Assembly: GCA_964019335.1 (NCBI GenBank)
Contig: OZ025740.1
Span: 287,501-351,500 of the forward strand
Direction of reading: 5' to 3'
Source of the DNA: Diplonema japonicum
Lineage: Eukaryota > Euglenozoa > Diplonemea > Diplonemida > Diplonemidae
Length of the DNA stretch: 64,000 bases
The position numbers were made by a program, and so were the translations under genes. Shown one piece after another: positions 8,795 to 17,335 of this stretch (positions are counted from its first letter, which is position 1; every line of letters begins with the position of its first letter). The notes beneath the pieces are model-generated. The model worked only from the letters and a program-made list of their open reading frames with translations, did not search any database and was not told the DNA's origin.

Positions 8795-10254
8795 TGGCTT
8801 TCTCTGCATACCTTCGTTGTCCCGTTCGTTCACATTTGCATTGTATGTTTCCATAAGGTACCTCAGGGTCTCTACATCGTTCTTCCTTGCTGCTTCAAAC
8901 AACGCGGTTTGTCCTACATTTTTTTTTTCTTTTTTTTTTTTTTTCCCTCCCTCTTTTTCACACCATCGCCATTGCGCTTGTTCTCGTGTACCTTTACCGT
9001 CTTGGAGTGGTGTCGTGGGGTATGGACCTTGCCCCCAGTGGTTGGTGGTACGGATTTAGTTGTGCTGTCCTCGCAATGGGGTCCAGTTGTGGCTCGTTGG
9101 CTTTGTAGTAGTCGTTGACAGCTGATAGGGACTTCTAGGGTTTCTTGGGATCTTGCTTGACTGCAGCCTCCATTCTTCAGCTTATCCTCCCTCAGCTCGG
9201 TCTTGAGCTTCGCCATTTCTTCTTCTAGAAGGCTGTTCCTTGCGTTCACTTCCTCCCCCTCTTTCAACTTCTTCTTCAGCTCTCTTATCACCGCTGCTTG
9301 TTCCTGAATCATCGCTTCTTTTTCTTCAATGGTCTTGGCTTGTTCCTCGATCACCTTTGCTTGCTCGGCCGATTTCTTTTCGTGCAGTTTTATTTGTTCT
9401 TGTAGTTTTGGAAGCCCGTTGCAAAGTGACGATTCCGCACGGCGTGCCAATTCTTGACCTGAGGGCCGGCTTTGTGGTTCAATGGACAGAAGGTTCAACA
9501 GCGCTTCGCTCAAATCTTCCCCGAGCTTCTCCTCCAGAATGATCCGCAACTGTTGGATCGCGAAGTCGTAGTTTTCGATGAGGTAGCCGCACAGTCTCTG
9601 TTGCATGGAATCCTCCCCGATTACTGCACAGGACCCTGTCACTCCAAGTGCCCACATGTCCACCTTGTCTGTGTAGTGGCCGTCTTTAATGATATCAGGG
9701 GCGATGAAGCCATGCGTTCCGACAGCAGATTTTGCCGAGCTTTTGTCGATGTCTTTCATCAGCCCGAAGTCAGCCAGAACGAAGACCAATCCGTGTCTGT
9801 CGTTGCTACCAGAACTACTACCGCTCCCCCGCCCCACAAGTATCATTATGTTTTGCGGCTTCACGTCCCTGTGTATGTGTTTCTTTCCGTGGAGGTACCC
9901 CAGCGCCTCACCAACGTCGTGAATAAGGTGTGCCGTGTCCCTTTTGTTCAGCGGGCCGTTTTTTTTCAAGTGTCGTGCAAGGTCGCCCCTATACCTTGGC
10001 ATTACAATACAGTGTTCCCACATCTTGCTTGTTGGGTTCTGTCCTTCAAAACTGTCTAAGCATGGGACCAGGCTCCTGTGCTTGAACTTCCGCATGTGCT
10101 CTGCTTCCTTTGCGAACATCGCGATGCTCTCGTAGTCCAGTGATCCCTGCACCTTGATAGCCAAGAGTGCTTCGTCTACCTTCCTTCTTCCCTTGTATAC
10201 TATTCCAAATGCTCCTTGCCCTATCGCTTCAGACCATTCGTAGGCCGCTGTCAT
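8288..10254 (-). CDS. Ser/Thr protein kinase with coiled coil and C-terminal ankyrin repeats (5 exons)
   Basis: Exons: 10254-8964, 8913-8812, 8741-8640, 8600-8499, 8457-8288; the spliced product is about 588 aa. Kinase motifs: GQGAFG at 12-17, AIK Lys34, HRD 128-130 with DVKPQN, DFG 162-164 and APD (not APE) 185-187. All catalytic residues are present. A Glu/Lys/Ala-rich coiled coil spans about 285-365, followed by a Ser/Thr-rich linker. Without splicing the frame ends in a poly-Lys tail at 8914. With four GT..AG introns removed, consecutive ankyrin repeats appear (GQTALFEAARKND.., DETPLFEAARNGH.., GETPLFKSARNGH.., DGTPLFHAVMNGH..) and the frame ends in TAG at 8288. Each internal exon is exactly 102 nt (34 residues) and all introns are phase 1. 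Signalling kinase; substrate unknown. Confidence 0.88.
8458..8498 (-). other. Micro-intron 4 of the kinase gene (41 nt)
   Basis: Donor GTACAA at 8498, an A-run followed by a T-run (able to pair with each other), and acceptor GACAG ending 8458. Splicing yields NNDGTPLFHAV. Confidence 0.8.
8601..8639 (-). other. Micro-intron 3 of the kinase gene (39 nt)
   Basis: Donor GTACGA at 8639, a C5-T10 tract, and acceptor CACAG ending 8601. Splicing restores KHGETPLF. The unspliced reading hits a stop. Confidence 0.8.
8742..8811 (-). other. Micro-intron 2 of the kinase gene (70 nt)
   Basis: Donor GTATGC at 8811. A run of about 50 A leads straight into the acceptor AG at 8743-8742, with no pyrimidine tract. 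Splicing yields RDNEDETPLF, in register with the neighbouring ankyrin repeats. Confidence 0.78.
8914..8963 (-). other. Micro-intron 1 of the kinase gene (50 nt)
   Basis: Donor GTGTGA at 8963 and acceptor TGTAG ending 8914. The interior is almost entirely A with a few G. Splicing joins GAT-G to GA-CAA, giving DGQTALF, the start of an ankyrin repeat. Confidence 0.8.
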
Positions 10255-10736
10255 TTTCTCTGAACCTGTATTGTGATAAAAGTGGGTGGGGAAAAAAAGG
10301 GGGGTGAAAGAAAAAGTGATGGTCCCCTGTCGTCGGCCAGGTCCTCTTACCCACTACCCTGTATTGCGGTTTCTTTGTCAAAAGGAAAATCGGGAATAGA
10401 TAAGGGCTGCTGCTCATAAACTACTTTTTTTCTTTCTTTTCATGGCAGGGGTGGGGTTATTGCAAGTTTGGAAATAAAGAAGCGAATGTAGTCGTGACGT
10501 CAGGTGCTTGTGTCAATAGAGCACAGACCCGGTTTCGTCCCTTACAACGACCCCTAGGTGCGTGGGACTGTCGCACCGTATGCGGTCCACCTGTGGCCAA
10601 CAAGTGGAGGGTCTGTGCTCTGTCGTGTCGGGTTGGGTTGGGTTGGGTTGAGAGGTTGGAAAACGGATGGATAGAGGTACTGCTGCACTCGATGTTGTAG
10701 AAGGTGCATGGGTGTTAGTACGTAACAGCCCCATGT
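10255..10736. other. Kinase 5' flank and retroelement 3' flank
   Basis: No gene seen. At 10,625-10,650 the plus strand reads about four tandem GGGTT units. This is probably within or just beyond the untranslated 3' part of the retroelement to its right. The segment next to 10,254 is the kinase promoter or leader region. Confidence 0.45.
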
Positions 10737-11252
10737 CTAGTGCAGTTGCCGGTCGTTCACTGTCTTCATCCGCTTTTCCCGTCTTTTGCAGTTCCCTGCT
10801 TTGCAGTGCCCTTGGTGGCTGATCACTTGTTGGGCATGTAGGAACGGTTTGCCAAAAGCGTTGGTCTTTGTTCCACATTTGTCGCAGGACAGTGTGGCCT
10901 TGGTCGTGGGCTGTCGTGTCCCGTCGCACGTGACGAGGTGTGCGTCCATGCTTTTCTTCGTTGTGATCGGCCTCCCCTGGCAGTTCACTGTGACGCTGCA
11001 TCGTGGGCACTTGCGTATTTTGCCGTCGTCGACCTTGGCTCCGCATTTCCCTTCGTGCAGCCGCACTGACCTCTGCGTGAAGGCGGTGCCGGTGCGTGTT
11101 TCTCCTTTACCGCAGTGCTGGCATATGTACGGGCCTTTGGGCGGGCTCGTTTGCTTCTTGACGCTAGGCTTTTTGGGGCAGTGCCCTTCGTGCCATCGCA
11201 TTCTTTTTGTGCCGAGGAGTTCGCCGTTCACGTTCTTGTTCCGCAGCTGCAT
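10737..11252 (-). CDS. CCHC-type zinc-finger module of the retroelement
   Basis: 171 codons with three or four similar finger modules. The spacing is C-x2-C, about 20 residues, then H-x3-C: YICQHCGKGETRTG..RLHEGKC, KCPRCSVTVNCQG..AHLVTC and LSCDKCGTKTNAFG..SHQGHC. The first module is split. Its CxC half (PRCSCGT) ends the upstream frame and its HEGHC half begins this one, so the two frames were one protein before a single-base shift near 11,228-11,252. The same finger type occurs at the end of the protease frame (RCRHCGTD..RHERRC). The ATG at 11,252 follows an in-frame TAG. Probable nucleic-acid-binding tail of the element's polyprotein. Confidence 0.65.
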   Translation of the reverse strand: MQLRNKNVNGELLGTKRMRWHEGHCPKKPSVKKQTSPPKGPYICQHCGKGETRTGTAFTQRSVRLHEGKCGAKVDDGKIRKCPRCSVTVNCQGRPITTKKSMDAHLVTCDGTRQPTTKATLSCDKCGTKTNAFGKPFLHAQQVISHQGHCKAGNCKRREKRMKTVNDRQLH

Positions 11253-12545
11253 CTAGGGCTGCTTGTTGTCTTAGGGTTCTTCGTGTCCCCCTTGGTCCTG
11301 CTGTCACTGTCCTTGCTGGTGTCTGTGTCGTCTTCTTCTGTACTACTTTTTTCCTCCTCGTTGCCACTACTGTTGTTGTCCATGTTTTCGCTGCTACTGC
11401 TACTGCCGCTGCTACTACTGCTGCTGCTGCTGCTGCTACTACAGCTACTACTACTAGCGTCGCTTCTGCTTGCGCCGTCTTCGTCGCTGCTTTTCGGGGC
11501 CTTCTGCGTGACGTTGTGCTTGCACCTTCTTTCGTGCCTTTGCACTTCGTCCCTGTTGGCGAACTTCCTTTTGCCCCTGCTTTGGTAGCGGTCTGTCCCG
11601 CAGTGTCGGCATCGGAGCGCGTTGAGGAGGTTGGTCATGTCTTCCGTTGTGTCTTGGGTGGCCCCTGCCTCTGCCTCCTCGGGTTTGTGCTTCTTGTACA
11701 CGGCGAGGCTAGGGTTCCATCCTTTGCTTCTGCCTGTGTACGGAACTTCCACCCCGTCTGCTCTTAGTTCCAGCTTCTTGCCGTCTTTGTCGTAGTGGAT
11801 TCGGTAGTGGAGTTCTTTGTGGCTGTACTCCACCCCTGCGATCCAGTCCCATCTTGCGTTCTCGTTGTCTTTGAGGCTTGCTGCTGGCAGGAAGGGTTTG
11901 TAGTCGTTCCCTTCGGGTTGCCTGTGCACCCTCAGCGTGAAGAATTCTCCCGTTGTTGTCCATTGCAGGGTGCTGGTGGGGTGTGTTCCGCATTGCTGGC
12001 ATCGGCTGGGGTCCGTCTGTTTGATGCCGTCGGTCATCAGGCTATACGGGTCCGGGTTGTTTTGCCTGTGGATCCGTACTGCTTCCATGGGTTGCACTGT
12101 AGTCCTGGGGGTCGGGCATTTACAACTCTGGGTTGTTGTCTGCAGGATGTTCGCCTCCAGTATGCCTGCGGCTTTGCCCTCCTTGTCCCCGTGTTTGCAG
12201 ATGAGTCCCTTGAATACCGTGAGGAACTCCTCCGCGTCCTGCATCTCTGTCGTGTTGTAGGGGCTGGGCAGGACTTCTCGCAGCTCCTGGGTAACGTACC
12301 CCTGCCTGATCGTTTGGCAAATGGTTCGTCCGGTTTCATCCGTGTGCTGGAATTCGGGGATGATCCCATGGTGTTGCAGTGCCCTCGTGATTCCTACCAC
12401 TGCTTTGATGTAGCAGGAGTTGTGTGGTGGTGCGGAGGGTGCACTGTTGGTCTTCTTTGTTCCTTTCGTTGGTGCCTGCTCGTCTTGTTGGTCGTCGTCT
12501 CCGTCGTTGTCGTCGTTGTCGTTGTCGTTGTAGTCGTTGTTGTCA
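11228..12545 (-). CDS. USP-like (peptidase C19) cysteine protease of the retroelement
   Basis: Asn/Asp-rich leader, then NSCYIKAVVGITRAL (12,423-12,380), matching the USP Cys box with Cys as nucleophile. MQDAEEFLTVF matches the conserved QDAxEFL of USPs. CKC and CQQC pairs resemble the USP zinc finger. EYSHKELHYRIHY (about 11,828-11,789) corresponds to the His box, and GWNPSLAVYKKHK to the C-terminal strand. A zinc finger and a long poly-Ser/acidic tail follow (11,395-11,455). The frame has no stop up to 12,706, but residues upstream of about 12,545 overlap RT coding and are probably not used. Expected activity: ubiquitin or ubiquitin-like isopeptidase. This is family inference and unproven. 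Confidence 0.7.
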
Positions 12546-13431
12546 CCATCGTGTGTTGTCCTGGGGTGTTTGGCTTGGTGCCCGTGAGGTACGGTTGTTC
12601 CTCTGGGATGGGCTTGCCGTCGTCGTAAGCTTTCCGTATTTTGTTGTAGAGGGGGGTGAGGATACTGTTCTCGTACGGGAAGCGTCCGTAGGCTGCTGTG
12701 CGCCATGCATGGTACGTCTTTACCATGTCTTTGCTGTCGTGGCCGCAGTCTCTGAGCCTGTAGATCACCCTTTGGATCTCTAGTTGTAGGTCCGTCATGT
12801 TGTTGGTGTAGCGGCTAGCCCTGATTAAAGCACCTTTGAAGATGCCTTTGGCCTGGCCGCTTGGTGCCGTCGTCGCTGCGTGCGTGTACTTGGTGCCGTA
12901 CTTCTTGTCTAGGATCGTCATTCTCAGGTAGGGTTTCTTGTCGTCCCACCTTTGCACGCGGTACCTTACCCCGAGGTACTCTACGCCGTCTATGCCGTTT
13001 GACGTCTCCTTATATTCCATCTGGTACAGGTCCTGGGGTGGTGGCTCGATCCCCCATGTAAGGAAGTCGTCAATGTATCGCGTGGTGTTGCGGTGGGCTT
13101 GCGCCTCTTTTATCTTCCCTTGTTCGATCAAGCTGTTGATGTATGCCTTTTCGATACTGTAACAGTATAAGTTTGCGAGGTCCGGGCTTGCGTTCCCTCC
13201 CATAGGTAGCCCGGTGGTTTGGTGCAGGGTCTTATCGCCCACTTGAACGTAAGTGTTTCGCACTGCGTCTGCCATCATCTTTTTCGCTTCGGCTCTCGTG
13301 CAGGTGCGGTATTCTTTGTCGGTCATGGGGTCGTATGTCCTTGTGGTGAAGTTGTACTTTTTCTTCCCCGTCTGTCCTTTCTTGTGTACGAGCCTGGCTG
13401 TGCCTTCTTCGTCGTTCATGTAGTCGAACAA
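12394..13431 (-). pseudogene. Reverse transcriptase fragment (YIDD type), N-terminus missing
   Basis: After the LRR join the frame reads LFDYMNDEEG and continues to LHQTTGLPMGGNASPDLANL (about 13,215-13,165; RT motif 4-like) and TTRYIDDFLTWG (about 13,085-13,055; catalytic YxDD). VEYLGVRYRV, thumb-like sequence and a poly-Thr tail follow. The poly-Thr tail is the ACN microsatellite at 12,480-12,545 read in this frame; the protease linker uses the same DNA in the -1 frame. The N-terminal fingers and motifs 1-2 are absent, so this copy cannot be a complete enzyme. It is fused in frame to the LRR gene by chance. Confidence 0.85.
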
Positions 13432-14186
13432 CCAATGGAATAAATATTGGTCATAGTCGATGGTTTCTAGTTGTTCGCACCTTGACAAGAAGTGAGAAGC
13501 AACAGAAGAAAGATTGGTCATCGCATTCAAGTCGATGGTTTCTAGTTTGTTGCGCCCTGACAAGAAGCAATCACCAATGGAAGAAAGATTGGTCAGCGCA
13601 TTCAAGTTGATGGTTTCTAGTTCGGTGCACAAAGATAAAAACTTATCACCAATGGTAGAAACATTGGGGAGGATGAGATCAACAGACGTCAGGTGGTCAC
13701 ACTCTTGAAGAAACCCAGCATCCATACTTGTAACACAGCCTGTGGAGTCGGTGACAACGAGGAACCGAAGTCCAGAAGGAAGGTCACTGCTGCTCATGGA
13801 CAAGACTTCGACAGCTGGAGAGTACCCCACCTCCACCACCAGAACCAGCTCAGGGTCAGCTGACACAAGACCCTCAAGCTCAGAAATCACTTCTGAGTTC
13901 TTCAGCTCCTCCAGCTGAACTGTTTTCCTATTCACCTCCACGACCACGGAGCCCTCCACAAGCCCAAGTGAATGAACCTCTTCACCACCGTTCTGTCCAG
14001 GACCTCTCCCTCCCAAACCAGTTTGAACTTGCCTTCGAGTAAACTAGCAGCACACCCAGCCTTCTTGTACAGACTCCCCACCGTCTCCTTCCCCGACACT
14101 TCCACATCGTGAGCCCCGCCTCCCGTCTTCACGAACACTGTCATATCGTTCACCCCTTCATCTGATCTCTTTCTCTTTCTATTCAT
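13432..14186 (-). pseudogene. Ubiquitin-like/LRR gene, copy 1, broken by retroelement insertion
   Basis: ATG at 14,186, in the equivalent place to intact copies (VNDMTVFVKTGG). A single missing C at about 13,990 (GTTCTGTCC against GTTCCTGTCC in the other copies) shifts the frame within the ubiquitin-like domain, giving RTVVKRF instead of RNGGEEV. The remaining frame encodes the shared linker (LVSADPELVLVVEVGYSPAV) and three LRR cassettes before it runs into the reverse transcriptase at about 13,431. The last cassette also lacks 8 bp. The LRR C-terminal cap is not found on the far side of the insertion. Two independent lesions make this a pseudogene. Confidence 0.85.
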
Positions 14187-14398
14187 GTTCTTTTCTTTTC
14201 GTTCTTTCCCCCACACCCTTTATTTGCTTTGTTTTTATTTTCCCTGTGTGCCTGTTTTGAAGGCTTCAGAAGTGAAAAGAAGAAGAATATCCTCTAGATA
14301 AACTGCCTTGTAACAAAAAAACATGAAAACACCCATCGCACATCTACTGGAAAGCAGAGCTTCAACACATCAGAAAAAGACAAGGAAAGGGTACTTCC

Positions 14399-16153
14399 TC
14401 ACATCAGAACAGAAGGAGAAACACCCATGGAGATGGCCTCCCTCAGAGACTCAATAGCTAACCGAACAGATTGTGGTGCTTCCACCCCTACCTTCTCCTG
14501 TGCATCAAGGATCTCAACCGCCTCATCCCCTTCCCCCATCAAGTACTTCAAACAAGCTGTATTGTAAGGACCCCACACATCATCAGACACATGGTACAGC
14601 CACTCACCTTCATGGTTGCCTTTAGCTGCTTGAAGAGAACTTTCAGTCACCTCGAACACACGAAGTGGTGCCTCCCTGCCCCTCACAGCAACATCGACAG
14701 GGAGAAGCCTCATGTCGTACAAGAACGCCAGCTCCCTCTGAACAGAGCCATCACAGGTCACCTTGTGCCCCTCGTGCCGACCGAACCTCTCCAGCAGCGA
14801 CGCCGTCACAGCCACCTGACCCATGATCGCGAACACCTTCAGCTCATTGTTCCCAACAGGGCCACAGTGTGCACTCCCGCTGCACAGACCAGAAGACACA
14901 GCCAGCCCTTTGTTGTGTTTTCCCATCTCCATGAGGGAGTCAGCCGCCTTCCGAGCATGACCCACACACCGCTTCGCAGCATTGAACGAGGAGTGAACAT
15001 GGTCCCCAACAACGACACCCACAACACCACCGTGTTTCCTGACTGAGAGCAGGACGGCTGTCATGAAACTGTCGTAAGTGTGACACACAAAGATGGAAAG
15101 ATTGTCCTCCAATGCCTTCTGCGACCCAAGCATGTTTGTCACAGTGCTTGTCACCACCAGCTTCTTGTAATTCTCAATCACTGATAACTCACATTTATCG
15201 ACGCTGCTTGAGTGAAGAGTCTCGTTGCTCATCTGCCTGATGTGCACCCTCCCGTCGCTGTCGGTGCTGGAATGAGAAAGACTGCCACCACAATCATCAC
15301 TATCATCACTGCCACTGAAATCCTCACGGAACCTCTCAAAACAGGACTGAGGGAGGTAAGGACGGTAGGTGTGGAGGTTTGCAAGGATGCTGTCGAACGC
15401 TGCCTGCAAGGGGGGAGGGAGGGGGGAGTCGGTGAGGGCTGTCTCCGCTCCCTCCAAGTCGAAGCGGGAAAGACACTCTGCAATCCACTCAGAGGCGGTG
15501 ATCACGTTCTGCATGGACTTCCGTTCCTTTTGAAGTCCAGAAGCAAAGCCACGTGTGAAGTAGAAGTCGAGGAGGAATATCCCCAACGGGGTACCCAGTG
15601 TTCCTATAACTTTCCCCATACTCTTGGGGCATGGCAGTGTGTCGCAGCCACACATCTCCTCTCTCCTCTCCTCCTGGCTTGGGAGGAGCCGGTGGTCGAC
15701 GTCGAAGAGGCCGAAGCGGAGCCACATTTCGATGGATGATATGATGAGCCAGATGCTGACCATTGCGATGAGGTTCCTGTTGACACGGACAGGGAGGTCG
15801 CACACCAAGGCAATGTCCACTAAAACTACGAAAGTAGGCCACACACGATCCTCCAACCACACCATAAAACGCCAGTCCTGGTGAATAAGCGACAATCCTG
15901 ACAAGTACAGCAGCATCTCCACTACTTCATTTCTTATCTTCCTTTCGACAAGCAGCTGCACAAGCAAGATCAACGAAATCAAGTTCCCCACTTCTCGAGA
16001 TACAAAGACAGCGTAGTTCTCTCTAGGTGAAACTAAAAATGCAACAAGAAAGGCGAAAATTCCTAGGTAGCCTATTGTGAGAAGCAGCTTCTTCCTGAAC
16101 ACAGTCGGCTGATCGTCATCAGGTAGCAACACCCTTCTAAAGAAACACGACAT
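14399..16153 (-). CDS. Six-TM protein with degenerate class III cyclase-like domain (tandem copy 1)
   Basis: I chose Met at 16,153 (MSCFFRRVLLPDDDQ). The frame is open to 16,255, but those extra codons match 3'-flank repeat sequence. The product is 584 aa. About six hydrophobic segments lie in the first ~230 residues (KLLLTIGYLGIFAFLVAFLV, LISLILLVQLLV, MLLYLSGLSLI, FVVLVDIALVC, AMVSIWLIISSIE, PLGIFLLDFYF). A Ser/Asp linker follows, then a cyclase-like domain with RKHGGVVGVVVGDHVHSSFN (second-metal GD retained). SIFVCHTYDSF stands where FADI-GFT belongs, so the first metal Asp is gone. The layout resembles half of a mammalian-type adenylyl cyclase. Probably regulatory or a pseudo-cyclase. The C-terminal ~395 residues are identical to copy 2. 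Confidence 0.72.
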   Translation of the reverse strand: MSCFFRRVLLPDDDQPTVFRKKLLLTIGYLGIFAFLVAFLVSPRENYAVFVSREVGNLISLILLVQLLVERKIRNEVVEMLLYLSGLSLIHQDWRFMVWLEDRVWPTFVVLVDIALVCDLPVRVNRNLIAMVSIWLIISSIEMWLRFGLFDVDHRLLPSQEERREEMCGCDTLPCPKSMGKVIGTLGTPLGIFLLDFYFTRGFASGLQKERKSMQNVITASEWIAECLSRFDLEGAETALTDSPLPPPLQAAFDSILANLHTYRPYLPQSCFERFREDFSGSDDSDDCGGSLSHSSTDSDGRVHIRQMSNETLHSSSVDKCELSVIENYKKLVVTSTVTNMLGSQKALEDNLSIFVCHTYDSFMTAVLLSVRKHGGVVGVVVGDHVHSSFNAAKRCVGHARKAADSLMEMGKHNKGLAVSSGLCSGSAHCGPVGNNELKVFAIMGQVAVTASLLERFGRHEGHKVTCDGSVQRELAFLYDMRLLPVDVAVRGREAPLRVFEVTESSLQAAKGNHEGEWLYHVSDDVWGPYNTACLKYLMGEGDEAVEILDAQEKVGVEAPQSVRLAIESLREAISMGVSPSVLM

Positions 16154-16228
16154 GCTCAGCCCCTTGTTTTTGTTGTTCTCTGTGAAAACATTGCATTCAA
16201 TTTGTATCTTTCTGTAATGAAAGACAAA

Positions 16229-16370
16229 CATGGAAACACCCATCGCGCTGCACAATCTACTGGCAAAGCAGAGCTTTAACTCATCGAAACGACAAGATAA
16301 TAGAAAAGTAATCTTCTCACATCAACAAGAAACACTCCGACGGCCTCTCTCAGAGACTCTGACAGTAAAA
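16229..16370 (-). pseudogene. 3' remnant of a further cyclase-like tandem copy
   Basis: The order of short matches (ACACCCATCGC, CTACTGG..AAGCAGAGCTT, TCACATCA, GGCCTCTCTCAGAGACTC) repeats that of the 3' end and downstream flank of copy 1 (14,320-14,460). The minus frame gives ESLREAVGV, close to the C-terminal ESLREAISMGV. This suggests an earlier array of at least three units. A shorter remnant lies upstream of copy 2 at about 20,815-20,880. Confidence 0.6.
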
Positions 16371-16738
16371 AGAAGTACAGTCGGAACAGAGAAACACTCC
16401 CCATATGCGAACGATCACCGCCAGTCAGGTGGATGTGACGGCGACCATCTTTACCTGTCGCGCAGCAGCTCCTATCTGTCCTGTGCCAGCACTTCTTAGA
16501 AGTGCTCGAGAAACAGCGCAGCCGTTTAGGGGTGTGCGCAGGCGCACTCGTACAGCTGAGGTGCTATTCTCTTTGCCGCTTTTTTCCCCACAGGACCCGC
16601 TCCCTTTCATCTTCCCCATTCAACTCTATTGTCGAGCCCACCATAACTCAAAGGGTGCGTCTTCAGGCGTTGTTTTTTAATCTCTCGGGGGTGCTTTTCT
16701 TTTCCACCCCCGTTTCCCCCCCCCCCCCCCCCCCCTAG

Positions 16739-16930
16739 GGCTATGCTGGCAGGAAACGTGGAAACGTTTCCGTTTCCGTTCCCGTTTCCGTTTCCATACT
16801 TTTCAAAATTCTTATGGAAACGGCTTCCTTCTTAAGGAAACATAAGGAAACGTTTCCGTTTCCGTTTCCGTATCCGTTTCCCTTTTTTTTCAAAAAATGC
16901 ATGGAAACGCGTTTCCATGCCAGCATAGCC
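16739..16930. repeat. Inverted-repeat element built from GTTTCC hexamers, between two C-runs
   Basis: The ends GGCTATGCTGGCA(T)GGAAACG are inverted copies of each other (16,739-16,758 and 16,910-16,930; one 1-bp gap). The interior is mainly GTTTCC/GGAAAC hexamers on either side of a short spacer, so much of the 190 bp can fold back. About 20 C flank it on each side. No coding capacity. Confidence 0.65.
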
Positions 16931-16989
16931 GCCCCCCCCCCCCCCCCCCCCTTTTTTATTTTTGCTTTCCCAGTAGTTTACTTGAAGGG

Positions 16990-17335
16990 AAACCCACATG
17001 ACATAATAATAATGCTTCAAAAAAGACGTTTACGGCGTGCCCAGAATCAGCAGTCGTATTGGTCCACAGGACCCATGAAAATCCCCCTTTTCCAGAACAC
17101 GATGCCCAGGAGACGCTACCAGAAAATCAAAAAGTAGCCTCCACTTCACTCACGCAGAAGAGTCAAAGTTGTGGAAGATACGAGGGTTTCTGGGCAGAAT
17201 TGGTGAAAAGCAGCAGTGCCAGGAAAATATTTAAGCATTGATGAGACACTCGTACCGCTACTGGGCAACTGGGGGGCTTCGGGTCTACTGTCCTCTCAAG
17301 CGTAAAAGATATGGCATAAAAATCTACTGCCTAAA
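16990..17335 (+). pseudogene. PiggyBac-type transposase fragment (copy C, different family)
   Basis: In shifting plus frames: QQSYWSTGPMKIPLFQNTM then RRRYQKI, matching the PGBD segment around YW.T..M...F...MSR.RF; then KLWKIRGFLGRIGEKQQ-like sequence; SIDETLVPLLGNWG (first catalytic Asp region, normally DE..IPFKGR); and CPLKRKRYGIKIYCLKN. It is cut off at 17,335, exactly where copy B begins in the opposite orientation. Confidence 0.65.

Larger units (their letters stand above)
10737..13431 (-). mobile_element. 5'-truncated retroelement fragment encoding RT, USP-like protease and zinc fingers
   Basis: Three minus-strand frames follow one another: reverse transcriptase (13,431-12,394), USP-like cysteine protease (about 12,545-11,228) and zinc fingers (11,252-10,737). 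The left join at about 13,431 falls inside a 75-bp LRR cassette of a host gene (after CCATTGGT), so the element inserted there. Its RT N-terminus is missing, as expected for a 5'-truncated retrocopy. The 3' boundary is not defined. No LTRs are visible. RT motifs (PMGG, YIDD) are clear, but I could not place the clade; Penelope-like or an unusual non-LTR group are possible. Successive frames differ by -1 each time. Confidence 0.7.

Noticed and set aside
8914-10254. Taking the kinase as a 446-aa protein ending in poly-Lys
   Set aside because: The tail translates an A-rich intron. Splicing four GT..AG introns yields four in-register ankyrin repeats and a normal stop.
10625-10650. Telomeric repeat (GGGTT units)
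   Set aside because: Only about four units, internal, with no degenerate extension; most likely chance or 3' sequence of the retroelement.
12480-12545. Poly-Thr or poly-Asp/Asn tract as a meaningful domain
   Set aside because: It is one ACN microsatellite read in two frames at the RT/protease junction.
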